Positions 36,646 through 44,480 of a stretch of 64,000 nt of DNA are shown piece by piece (position 1 is the stretch's first letter; every line of letters starts with the position of its first letter). Source of the stretch: JAWXBA01 sp048499805 (GTDB taxonomy: Bacteria; Gemmatimonadota; Gemmatimonadetes; Gemmatimonadales; GWC2-71-9); NCBI GenBank assembly GCA_048499805.1, contig JASNZF010000006.1:248001-312000 (forward strand), written 5' to 3'. The notes under the pieces were generated by a model, which ran no database searches, had not been told where the DNA came from, and saw only the letters and a program-made list of their open reading frames with translations. The position numbers were made by a program, and so were the translations under genes.

Positions 36646-37206
36646 ATGCGCCTTCGCCAGTTCGCGCTCCCCATGCTGGCCGTCCTGATGGCCGGCACCG
36701 CCTGCAAGAAGAACGAGCCAGTCGTCGTGCCCACGCCGGCACCCGCCCCGGCCCCGGCCCCGGCTCCCGCTCCGCCCCCGGCGCCCGCGCCGCCGGCGGT
36801 GGACCCGAACGCCGCGATTGAGCGGCTCCGTGCCGAGATGATCAACACCATTTCGCAGGAGATCTACTTCGACTTCGACAAGTATGACATCCGGTCGCAG
36901 GACATGGCGGTGCTCGACGCCAAGGCCGACCTCCTGATGCGCCACAATCAGGTCCGGATCCGGATCGCCGGCCATGCCGACGAGCGCGGCTCCGACGAGT
37001 ACAACCTGGTCCTGGGCAACCAGCGGGCGCTGGCCGCCAAGGCGTACCTCGAGCGCAAGGGGATCGCCGGATCGCGGATCGACGTGATCTCGTACGGCGA
37101 AGAGCGCCCGGCGGATCCGTCCTCGAACGAGGCGGCCTGGGCCCGCAATCGGCGGGGCGCCTTCGAGGTGACCGCTGGCCGCGAACAGCTCGGGACGATT
37201 CGATGA
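36646..37206 (+). CDS. pal: Peptidoglycan-associated lipoprotein Pal
   Basis: A 186-aa lipoprotein. After a signal peptide, the lipidated Cys lies in AGTAC, where the usual Leu at -3 is Gly. A low-complexity Ala-Pro stretch (about 28-50) acts as a linker. The OmpA-like domain has YFDFDKYDI and GHADERGSDEYN, with the Asp and Arg that bind diaminopimelate. It anchors the outer membrane to the wall and is the load moved by TolQRAB. It overlaps the next gene by 4 bases. Confidence 0.94.
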   Translation: MRLRQFALPMLAVLMAGTACKKNEPVVVPTPAPAPAPAPAPAPPPAPAPPAVDPNAAIERLRAEMINTISQEIYFDFDKYDIRSQDMAVLDAKADLLMRHNQVRIRIAGHADERGSDEYNLVLGNQRALAAKAYLERKGIAGSRIDVISYGEERPADPSSNEAAWARNRRGAFEVTAGREQLGTIR

Positions 37207-37994
37207 GCCAGGCGCGCCTGGTCCTGCCGCTGGGGCTGCTCCTCCTGGTGGGTTGCGCCACCAACGGCGGCTTGCGGCGGGTGGAAACCCAGGTCGCCGT
37301 CCTCCGCGTGGAGACGGCCCGGCGGGACTCGGCGCGCGCCGCGGAGCTGGACCGCATCATTGCCCTGCAGGCCCGGATGCTCGACTCGCTGGCGCACACC
37401 CAGCAGGCACTGCATGCGTTTCGCAGCTCGACGGTGGCCGACCTGGCCGACATTGCCAGGCAATTGGTGCAGATCCAGGAGTTGACGGGGCAGAGCCAGC
37501 AGCGGCTGAGCGAGCTGCGGAGCGACCTGGAGGCCCGCATTCAGGCGAGCCTCCTGGCCGTCCCGCCGGCGGTGCCGGTGACGCCGGAGGATTCCGCCGC
37601 GATAGCCCTGGTACCCACCCCCTCGGCCAACCAGATGTACCAGGCCGCGATCATGCAGTTCCGACGCGGCAGCCTGGGCACCGCCCGGCTCGGGTTCCAG
37701 GAATACCTGCGCGCCTGGCCGAATGACGGCCAGGTGGCCGATGCCCTCTATCACATCGGCGAGACCTGGGCGACCGAGAGCCCCGACTCGGCGATTGCCT
37801 ACCATTCCCAGGTCGTGGATCGGTTCCCGGCTTCGTCGCGGGCCCCGACCTCGCTGTACAAGATCGGCCAGGCCGCCGAGGCGCGGAACGATCCGCGTGC
37901 CGCCCGCGCCGCCTACGAGCGCCTGATCCGGGAGTACCCGCGCGCGCCGGACGTGCCACTCGCCCAGGATCGCCTGAACGCCCTCCGGCCCTAG
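37203..37994 (+). CDS. cpoB: Tol-Pal associated TPR protein CpoB/YbgF
   Basis: A 263-aa TPR protein that in E. coli coordinates wall synthesis with outer-membrane constriction. An N-terminal lipobox (LLLVGC) makes this version a predicted lipoprotein, unlike the soluble E. coli form. A coiled-coil region (about 25-110) is followed by the TPR block YQAAIMQFRRGSLGTARLGF, YHIGETWATESPDSAIAYHS and YKIGQAAEARNDPRAARAAY. It ends the Tol-Pal set. The next frame starts 13 bases on. Confidence 0.9.
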   Translation: MSQARLVLPLGLLLLVGCATNGGLRRVETQVAVLRVETARRDSARAAELDRIIALQARMLDSLAHTQQALHAFRSSTVADLADIARQLVQIQELTGQSQQRLSELRSDLEARIQASLLAVPPAVPVTPEDSAAIALVPTPSANQMYQAAIMQFRRGSLGTARLGFQEYLRAWPNDGQVADALYHIGETWATESPDSAIAYHSQVVDRFPASSRAPTSLYKIGQAAEARNDPRAARAAYERLIREYPRAPDVPLAQDRLNALRP

Positions 37995-38007
37995 GCCGCC
38001 GCAGCTG

Positions 38008-41000
38008 ATGCCCCGCGAAGCCGCGGAGATGCCATTCCTCGATCACCTCGAGGAACTCCGGACCCGGATCCTGCGCTCCCTCGCCGCCCTCGTGGTCGGC
38101 GTGGGCGTGGGAATCTGGGTGGTGCAGCAGTTCGCGATCATCGAGATCCTCAAGGCACCGATCGCCCCGTTCCTGCCCAGCGGTCGCCTGGTCATCCTGA
38201 GCCCCACCGAGCCGATCATGATCGTCCTCAAGCTGGGGGCGATCCTGGGTGCGGTGCTGGTGAGCCCGTTCCTGCTGTTCCAGGTCTGGGGGTTTCTCTC
38301 CCCCGCGCTGTACGACCGGGAAAAGAAGGCGATCATCCCGGCCCTCACCGTCGGATTGCTGCTCTTCCTGACCGGTGCCGTGCTGGGGTTCACGATCGTG
38401 GTGCCCCGGGCGCTGCCGGTGCTGTTCGGGGTGCAGGTCGGGGTGTTCGAGAACATGATCACCTACGACAAGTACTTCGGCTTCGTGATCCAGATCTGTC
38501 TGGCGCTGGGGATCAGCTTCGAGCTGCCGCTGGTGATGATCATCCTCGCCGTCCTCGGCGTCGTGACACCGGCGATGATGTCGCGGTTCCGGCGGCACGC
38601 GATCGTGCTGTCCTTCGTGGCCGGGGCGATCCTCTCGCCGGGTGCCGATGTCTTCTCGATGCTCCTCATGACGGCACCCCTCATCGTCCTCTATGAGGTG
38701 GGCCTGGCCGGGGCAAAGGTCGTCCAGCGCCGGAAGCTCCGGCGGGCCGCGGCCTCGGCCTCCCTCGTCTGGCTGGTGGCGGCGCTCGGGGGCGCCGCCA
38801 CCCTCGCGGCGCAGGAGCCCCCGCCGCGCCCCCCCGTCAAGGTCCTGACCCGGCCCGATTCGGTGCGCGGCGACTCCGCCTCAGCTGACTCGGTCCGGCT
38901 CCGCGCACTGCAGACCCGGGACTCGGTGGCGGCGGCGCGGCTCGGGTTGCCGCGCGCCCCGAGTCGGCAGTTCGCTCCGGCGGACTCGGTCATGCGCGAC
39001 CTGCTCGACCGGCTCGGCTTCGCCGTGACCCGGTTCCGCGGCGACACGGCGGTCGTCCGCGCCGAGGCGGGCGAGATCGACCTGGTGGGTCGAGCCATGG
39101 CGGAGCGGGGCGGGGCCACCGTCGAGGCCGATCGCATCCGTCACCGGCAGGAAAGCTGTGAGTTGCTCGCCCTCGGGAGCCCGCGCCTCTTCGGGCAGGG
39201 CTCCCCCGTGATCGGCGACACCGTCCGATTCGACACCTGCCGGGAACGGGGCGTGGTCCAGTCGGCGCTCACCACCGTGGAGGAGCAGGGGGCCAACTGG
39301 TTCGTGCGCGGCAACCTGGCCATCGACTCGGCGCAGACCCGGGTCTATGCGGCCGGCGGGGAGGTCAGCAGCTGCGACCTCCCCGTGCCCCACTTCCACT
39401 TCAGCGTCAAGCAGGTGAAGTGGGTGTCCCGCTCGATGATGGTGGCCCGCCCGGCCGTCCTCTACATCCGGGACGTCCCGATCCTCTGGTTGCCGTTCCT
39501 CTTCCAGGACACCAAGCCCGGCCGCCGGTCGGGGATCCTGCCGCCCCAGTTCGGCCTCAACGACATCATCCGCCCGACCGGACGGTACAACCGGCAGGTC
39601 ACGGGCGCCGGATACTACTGGGTCCCGAATGAGTTCATCGATCTGTCCGCCCGCGTCAACTGGTATGCCAACCGCTACTTCGAGTGGGTGGTGCGCACCA
39701 ACTACCGGTGGCTCGATCGCTTCGTCCAGGGCGACCTCGAGTACAGCAGCCGCCGCGAGCCCGAGGGCGCCCGCGGCTACCGGATCGGCTGGAACCACAC
39801 CCAGAACTTCAGCCTGACCACGAGCCTGAATGCCCGGGTGGACTACGCCTCCAACACCTCGATCATCAACCGGAACGCCATTGACCCGCTGTTGACCACC
39901 CAGCAGGTCTCCAGTTCGCTCAACCTGCAGCGCCGGTTCGCCTGGGGCTCGGCGGCGCTCGGCGGCAACCGCCGCCAGACCCTCACCGATGGCGCCGGCC
40001 AGCAGACGCTGCCCTCCCTCAGCATCTCGCCCAAGCCGTTCGACATCGGCCAGCACCTGACCTGGTCCCCGGGGCTGACGGCCTCCAGCACCTCGGAGTT
40101 CGGCACCTCCCGGACGCCGACGATCGTGGTCCGGCCCGATGGCACGGTGGACACCCTCGCGGTGGAGCTCAACGCCCGGTCGACCAACCTGAATCTCGAC
40201 ACCCCGCTCCGGTTCGGGACCTTCAACTGGCGCAACGCGCTCCGGATCACCGACCGCGAGAATGCCCAGCGCGTCACGACCACCTACCGGGTGCCGGACG
40301 AGTCGACCCCCGACCCGACCGACTCCGTCACGGTGAGCCGGGTCTCCAATGGCGGCTTCTCCACCGACCTGCGCTGGGATACCGGCATCAACCTGCCGAT
40401 CCTCTTCCAGGGCTCGTGGAAGCTGCAGCCCAGCCTGAACGTGGTGGACGTGCTGCCGAGCTATGGCTTCGGGGTGCGCAACGAGCGAACCGGCGGGGAG
40501 TGGGTCTTCCAGGGAAAGCGTGCCGAGCTGAGCCTGAGCGCCAACCCAACCTTCTTCGGCTTCTATGGGGGCCTCGGGCCGTTGAGCCGCATCCGGCACA
40601 GCGTCTCCCCCTCGCTGCGGTTCGCCTACTCGCCCCGCGCCGCGGTGTCGGAACGCTTTGCCGACGCGGTCCGGTTGCCCGGCGGCGAGCTGCAGCGCGA
40701 GAGCCCGGTCTCCCGCCGGGCGGGGATCGCGCTCAGCCAGAACTTCGAGGGCAAGGCGAAGCGGGCCGAGGGCGACACCCTCACCGACGAGCGAAACCTC
40801 CCCAAGGTGCGGCTGCTCAGCATCAACACCAGCGGGGTGGACTACGACTTCGAGCAGGCCAAGGAACCGGGCCGGACCGGGTGGGTCACCCCCACGGTGA
40901 CGAACCAGCTGCAGAGCGACCTGGTGCCCAACCTGCAGCTGTCCTTTACTCACGACCTCTGGGACGGTCCGGTGGGGTTCGAGGACTCGGAGTTCGCACC

Positions 41001-41538
41001 GTTCCTGACCAGCGTGAGTGCCAGCTTCAACGTGACGGGGGGAACGCTCCGCGGCCTCGCCTCGCTCTTCGGGCTGGGCGGGACGACGACCGGAACGACC
41101 GGGCCCCGGCCCCCGACCCAGCCGGCCTTCCAGCCGGGATTCGGTCCCCAGGAAACGGGCGCGCGCGGGCCGGGAATGCAGCAGTTCGGTGGCGGGGCCA
41201 GTGGCAGCTTCCAGAGCACCATCAACCTCAGCATCAACCGGGCCCGGCCATCCGACGACCCGAACGTGCCGTCCATCCCGACCCAGAGCAGCGTCACCCT
41301 CCGCACCCGGCTCTCCCCGACCCGGTACTGGGGCCTGAGCTGGGACACCGCCTACAATGCCACCGACAAGAAATTCGAGTATCACCGGCTGAGCCTCGAG
41401 CGCGATCTTCACGAGTGGCGCGCCGCCTTCAACTTCTACCGCAACCCGAACGGCAACTTCTCGCTGTTCTTCACGGTCTTCCTCACCGACCTGCCGGACC
41501 TCAAGGCCGACTACAACCAGACCACGATCGCCAGGTAG
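38008..41538 (+). CDS. TatC fused in frame to an LptD-like outer-membrane barrel
   Basis: One uninterrupted 1,176-residue frame. Residues 1-~245 are TatC, the twin-arginine translocase core: the start FLDHLEELRTRI, six membrane segments, PALYDREKK with Glu105 (Glu103 in E. coli), SFELP and the late Asp214. After the basic cytoplasmic tail QRRKLRR comes a hydrophobic stretch (251-268) ending LAAQ, which reads as a signal peptide or seventh membrane segment. From ~270 the protein is an LptD_2-type barrel, which inserts lipopolysaccharide in the outer membrane: IRDVPILWLPF, RRSGILPPQFG, YYWVPNEFIDL. Topology allows a fusion that is cut by signal peptidase. Alternatively LptD starts internally at in-frame GTG 38698 (no Shine-Dalgarno seen), but no stop ends TatC. 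Confidence 0.85.
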   Translation: MPREAAEMPFLDHLEELRTRILRSLAALVVGVGVGIWVVQQFAIIEILKAPIAPFLPSGRLVILSPTEPIMIVLKLGAILGAVLVSPFLLFQVWGFLSPALYDREKKAIIPALTVGLLLFLTGAVLGFTIVVPRALPVLFGVQVGVFENMITYDKYFGFVIQICLALGISFELPLVMIILAVLGVVTPAMMSRFRRHAIVLSFVAGAILSPGADVFSMLLMTAPLIVLYEVGLAGAKVVQRRKLRRAAASASLVWLVAALGGAATLAAQEPPPRPPVKVLTRPDSVRGDSASADSVRLRALQTRDSVAAARLGLPRAPSRQFAPADSVMRDLLDRLGFAVTRFRGDTAVVRAEAGEIDLVGRAMAERGGATVEADRIRHRQESCELLALGSPRLFGQGSPVIGDTVRFDTCRERGVVQSALTTVEEQGANWFVRGNLAIDSAQTRVYAAGGEVSSCDLPVPHFHFSVKQVKWVSRSMMVARPAVLYIRDVPILWLPFLFQDTKPGRRSGILPPQFGLNDIIRPTGRYNRQVTGAGYYWVPNEFIDLSARVNWYANRYFEWVVRTNYRWLDRFVQGDLEYSSRREPEGARGYRIGWNHTQNFSLTTSLNARVDYASNTSIINRNAIDPLLTTQQVSSSLNLQRRFAWGSAALGGNRRQTLTDGAGQQTLPSLSISPKPFDIGQHLTWSPGLTASSTSEFGTSRTPTIVVRPDGTVDTLAVELNARSTNLNLDTPLRFGTFNWRNALRITDRENAQRVTTTYRVPDESTPDPTDSVTVSRVSNGGFSTDLRWDTGINLPILFQGSWKLQPSLNVVDVLPSYGFGVRNERTGGEWVFQGKRAELSLSANPTFFGFYGGLGPLSRIRHSVSPSLRFAYSPRAAVSERFADAVRLPGGELQRESPVSRRAGIALSQNFEGKAKRAEGDTLTDERNLPKVRLLSINTSGVDYDFEQAKEPGRTGWVTPTVTNQLQSDLVPNLQLSFTHDLWDGPVGFEDSEFAPFLTSVSASFNVTGGTLRGLASLFGLGGTTTGTTGPRPPTQPAFQPGFGPQETGARGPGMQQFGGGASGSFQSTINLSINRARPSDDPNVPSIPTQSSVTLRTRLSPTRYWGLSWDTAYNATDKKFEYHRLSLERDLHEWRAAFNFYRNPNGNFSLFFTVFLTDLPDLKADYNQTTIAR

Positions 41539-41566
41539 TGTCCGCGAGAGCGGACACTCACTTTTG
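41538..41566 (+). terminator. Terminator after the TatC-LptD frame
   Basis: A perfect 8-bp stem GTGTCCGC (41538-41545) with GCGGACAC (41550-41557) is closed by a GAGA tetraloop (GNRA type) and followed by TCACTTTTG. The first base of the stem is the last base of the TAG stop. Confidence 0.75.
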
Positions 41567-41577
41567 TGGATATCTCC

Positions 41578-41600
41578 AAGTGCCTTGTTGGCAAGCACTT
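41578..41600. other. Small bulged hairpin
   Basis: AAGTG-C-CTTG and CAAGCACTT form a 9-bp stem with one bulge and a TTGG loop, just after the preceding terminator. No T-run follows. It may be a second terminator remnant or an operator; I cannot say which. Confidence 0.35.
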
Positions 41601-41667
41601 GGCTCACTGTGTCGCGACGGCATGGGCCGTGCTTTTATCCTGGGCAACCTTTGCCCCGGATACTGGC

Positions 41668-42795
41668 ATGTCCCACCGAATGCTGCTGGCCACCCTCCTG
41701 CTCGTGCCCACCCTCGGCTGCCTCGAGGAGGGGATCTTCAATCCCGGGCTGGGGCCGGATGCCCCGCGCAACCTCACCTATTACCTCGATCCGGTCGGCA
41801 GCGGCACCGCCCCTCCCGGCATCCTGTTGCGCTGGGAGCAGGATCCCGATCCCAGCATCGATCTCTGGTATGTCTATGCCCGGATCGGCAGCGGCAACTT
41901 TCAGCTGGTGGGGTCCACCACTTCCACCAGCTTCCACGAGTCGGCGGTGCCGGCGCTGGAATACTTCGTTTCCGCCGTGGACCGGAACGGTTATGAGAGC
42001 CCCCGCAGCAACATCATCTTCGTCGACAGCCGCCTGACGCTGGCCCGTCCGGCAGACCTCAGCACCGTGTCCCTCGACGGTGGGATCGCCCTCTACTGGA
42101 CCGACAACGCCTACACGGGCGATCCCCAGGGATTCCGGAACTATCGGGTGTACAGCAGCGCGTACAACCTCGACACGGACCTTTGTGAGGGTGGATGGCG
42201 GCTGGAGGGGACGACCGTGGCGCCCGAGTTCCGGGCGGGGGCACTCCCCAACGGGGCGCCCCGCTGCTTCGGGGTGTCGGCGGTGTCCATCGAGGGGTGG
42301 GAGAGTCTCTGGTCCCCGATCCGGCACGACACCCCCCGCTTCGAGTCCCGCAACGTGGTGCTGACCGCGCGCCAGGTGGCCAGCGGGACCGCCGGGTTCC
42401 GGTTCTGGCGCGACCAGAACGGCGACGGCATCGCCCAGCGCAGCGAGCTGGGGGTGGTGGGCTCGGGCAATGCGAGCGACATCGACTTCAGCATCGAGCG
42501 GAACCCGTCCGGCGGCCTGGTGCTGACCCCGATCCGAAACGGGGTCCGGCTCCGCACCTGGGTGGGAGGCCCGATCGGCGACCTGAGCGAGATCGACTAT
42601 GCCCCCGCGGCGGGATTCGCCCGGACCCCGCTCGAGGCGTTGCCAGGGTGGGGATACGTCTGGGAGACCCCGGGCGTCCCCTATGTGCGATTCGGCGCCG
42701 TTCGGGTGACCCATGTCGGCCAGGAGTTCCTGATCCTCGACTGGGCCTTCCAGTCCGACCCCGGAAACCCGGAGCTGAGCCCCCCGGCCCCGTGA
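41668..42795 (+). CDS. Lipoprotein with fibronectin type III-like repeats
   Basis: A 375-aa predicted lipoprotein: signal MLLATLLLVPTLGC, with Cys at the LGC lipobox. Two immunoglobulin-like, fibronectin III-type blocks are visible (ILLRWEQDPDPSIDLWYVYA and ALYWTDNAYTGDPQGFRNYR). A short EF-hand-like segment DQNGDGIAQRSEL could bind calcium. The ATG at 41668 is chosen; 41680 is possible, and an in-frame GTG-type start at 41566 would add a non-signal extension. Function unknown; likely a surface protein. Confidence 0.7.
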   Translation: MSHRMLLATLLLVPTLGCLEEGIFNPGLGPDAPRNLTYYLDPVGSGTAPPGILLRWEQDPDPSIDLWYVYARIGSGNFQLVGSTTSTSFHESAVPALEYFVSAVDRNGYESPRSNIIFVDSRLTLARPADLSTVSLDGGIALYWTDNAYTGDPQGFRNYRVYSSAYNLDTDLCEGGWRLEGTTVAPEFRAGALPNGAPRCFGVSAVSIEGWESLWSPIRHDTPRFESRNVVLTARQVASGTAGFRFWRDQNGDGIAQRSELGVVGSGNASDIDFSIERNPSGGLVLTPIRNGVRLRTWVGGPIGDLSEIDYAPAAGFARTPLEALPGWGYVWETPGVPYVRFGAVRVTHVGQEFLILDWAFQSDPGNPELSPPAP

Positions 42796-42829
42796 CCGGG
42801 AGGCCGGTGCCGGCGGGCGGCGAGGGCAC

Positions 42830-42835
42830 TATCTT
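42830..42835 (+). promoter_or_regulatory. Possible leaderless promoter of hutH
   Basis: TATCTT lies six bases before the hutH ATG, so the mRNA would start at the start codon itself. A weak -35-like GTGCCG sits 17 bases upstream (42807-42812). There is no Shine-Dalgarno sequence in this gap. Confidence 0.45.
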
Positions 42836-42841
42836 GGCCTG

Positions 42842-44380
42842 ATGTCCGATACCCTCTACCTCACCGGCGAACACCTCACGATCGAGGACGTCATCCGGGT
42901 GGCCCGCGGCCGGGACACCCGGGTGCAGGCCTCCTCCGAGGCCCTCGAAGCCCTGGCGACGAGTCGTGCGCACGTCGAGCAGGCCGTGGCCGACGGCGCC
43001 ACGATGTACGGCATCAATACTGGATTCGGCAAGTTGGCCACCGTCCGGATCGCCCCGGACGCGCTCGAGCAGTTGCAGGTGAACCTGCTCCGCAGCCACG
43101 CGGCCGGGGTGGGCGATCCCCTCCCGCGCGAGGTCGTCCGCGCGATGATGCTGCTCCGCGCCAATGTGCTGCTGCGATCGACCAGCGGGGTGCGGCCCGG
43201 CCTCGTCGGTGCCCTCCTGGCGCTGCTGAATGCCGACCTCCTGCCGTGGATCCCGGAACAGGGCAGCGTGGGTGCCAGTGGTGACCTGGCGCCGTTGAGC
43301 CACCTGGCCTTGGTGGTGATGGGCGAGGGGGAGGTGCTCGACAGCGACGGCGTCTCGGCCCGGCCCACCGCGATGGCGCTGGCGGCCGCCGGCCTGGAGC
43401 CCTGGCGGTTCGGCCCCAAGGAGGGCTTGGCGTTCATCAACGGCACCCAGGCGCAGACGGCCATCCTCACCCTCCTCGTCCACGACGGCGAGGTGCTCTG
43501 GCGTTCCGCCCTCGGAGCGGCGGCCATGAGCCTCGAGGCGCTCCAGGGGACCCCGGTGCCGCTCGACCCCAGGATCCATGCCGCCCGCCCGCACCAGGGG
43601 CAGGGGAGGGCCGCCGCGCTGATGCGTCGCCTCCTCCGGGACAGCGCGATCCGGGAGTCGCACCGCGAGAACGATGACCGGGTGCAGGATGCCTACAGCC
43701 TGCGCTGCACTCCCCAGGTGCTCGGGGCGGTGGCCGACGCGATCGGGTTTGCCCGCCAGGTGGCCGAGGTGGAGCTCAACGCCTCGACCGACAATCCGCT
43801 GGTGTTCGTACAGTCCGGCCGGGGCGAGGTGCTTTCCGGCGGAAACTTCCATGGCCAGCCAGTGGCCCAGGCGCTCGACCTCCTCGCGATCACCCTGACG
43901 ACGCTCCAGGCGCTCGCGGAGCGCCGAATCGAGCGGCTCGTGAACCCCGACCTCTCGGACGGCCTCCCCGCGTTCCTCACGGCGAGCCCCGGCCTCTCCT
44001 CCGGCCACATGATGGTGCAGATCACCGCCGCCTCGCTGGTGGCGGAGTCCCGCACCCTGGCCTACCCGGCGAGCATCGGGTCGATCCCGACCGATGCCAA
44101 CCAGGAAGACTTCGTGCCCATGGGCATGGCGGCGGCCTTCAAGGCCCGCCGCATCCTGCGAAATGCCCAGCAGGTTGTGGCGGCGGAGTTCCTCTCGGCG
44201 GCCCAGGGGCTCGAGTTCCTGCTGCCGCTCACGCCGGGCCGGGGAGTGGCAGAGCTCTATCAGCGCATCCGATTGGGCGATCTCCGGATCTCCCCCCTGG
44301 ACCAGGACCGCCCTCCGGCCCCCGATTTGCGACAGCTGGCTCGGGCGGTGGCGGATGGGATCCTCGATCCGGGGGAGTGA
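42842..44380 (+). CDS. hutH: Histidine ammonia-lyase
   Basis: Deaminates L-histidine to urocanate. It is 512 aa. The Ala-Ser-Gly triad that forms the MIO cofactor is at 145-147 (GSVGASGDLAPLSH), with the catalytic Tyr56 in MYGINTGFG. Further motifs are HRENDDRVQDAYSLRC and NASTDNPLVF. No hutU, hutI or hutG is in the window, so the rest of the pathway must be elsewhere. A tyrosine-type lyase is less likely: HutH-like active-site residues are present. Confidence 0.92.
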   Translation: MSDTLYLTGEHLTIEDVIRVARGRDTRVQASSEALEALATSRAHVEQAVADGATMYGINTGFGKLATVRIAPDALEQLQVNLLRSHAAGVGDPLPREVVRAMMLLRANVLLRSTSGVRPGLVGALLALLNADLLPWIPEQGSVGASGDLAPLSHLALVVMGEGEVLDSDGVSARPTAMALAAAGLEPWRFGPKEGLAFINGTQAQTAILTLLVHDGEVLWRSALGAAAMSLEALQGTPVPLDPRIHAARPHQGQGRAAALMRRLLRDSAIRESHRENDDRVQDAYSLRCTPQVLGAVADAIGFARQVAEVELNASTDNPLVFVQSGRGEVLSGGNFHGQPVAQALDLLAITLTTLQALAERRIERLVNPDLSDGLPAFLTASPGLSSGHMMVQITAASLVAESRTLAYPASIGSIPTDANQEDFVPMGMAAAFKARRILRNAQQVVAAEFLSAAQGLEFLLPLTPGRGVAELYQRIRLGDLRISPLDQDRPPAPDLRQLARAVADGILDPGE

Positions 44381-44405
44381 GGCGGTCCGGGCCTTCCGAG
44401 CCGCC

Positions 44406-44434
44406 TTGCCCCGCTCCGGCTGAAATCCTATCTT
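44406..44434 (+). promoter_or_regulatory. Promoter of the TPR-polyprenyl-TatA operon
   Basis: TTGCCC (44406-44411) and TATCTT (44429-44434) are 17 bases apart, leaving a 46-base leader. A weak imperfect hairpin (44381-44405) precedes it and may end hutH transcription. Confidence 0.6.
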
Positions 44435-44480
44435 CCATGACTGCAACGTTTTCGGCCCTTTCCCCCCACCTTCGAGCCGC

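Noticed and set aside
38698..38700. Separate lptD start at an internal GTG as the annotation
   Set aside because: No Shine-Dalgarno sequence precedes it and no stop ends tatC, so one frame was annotated and the alternative recorded.
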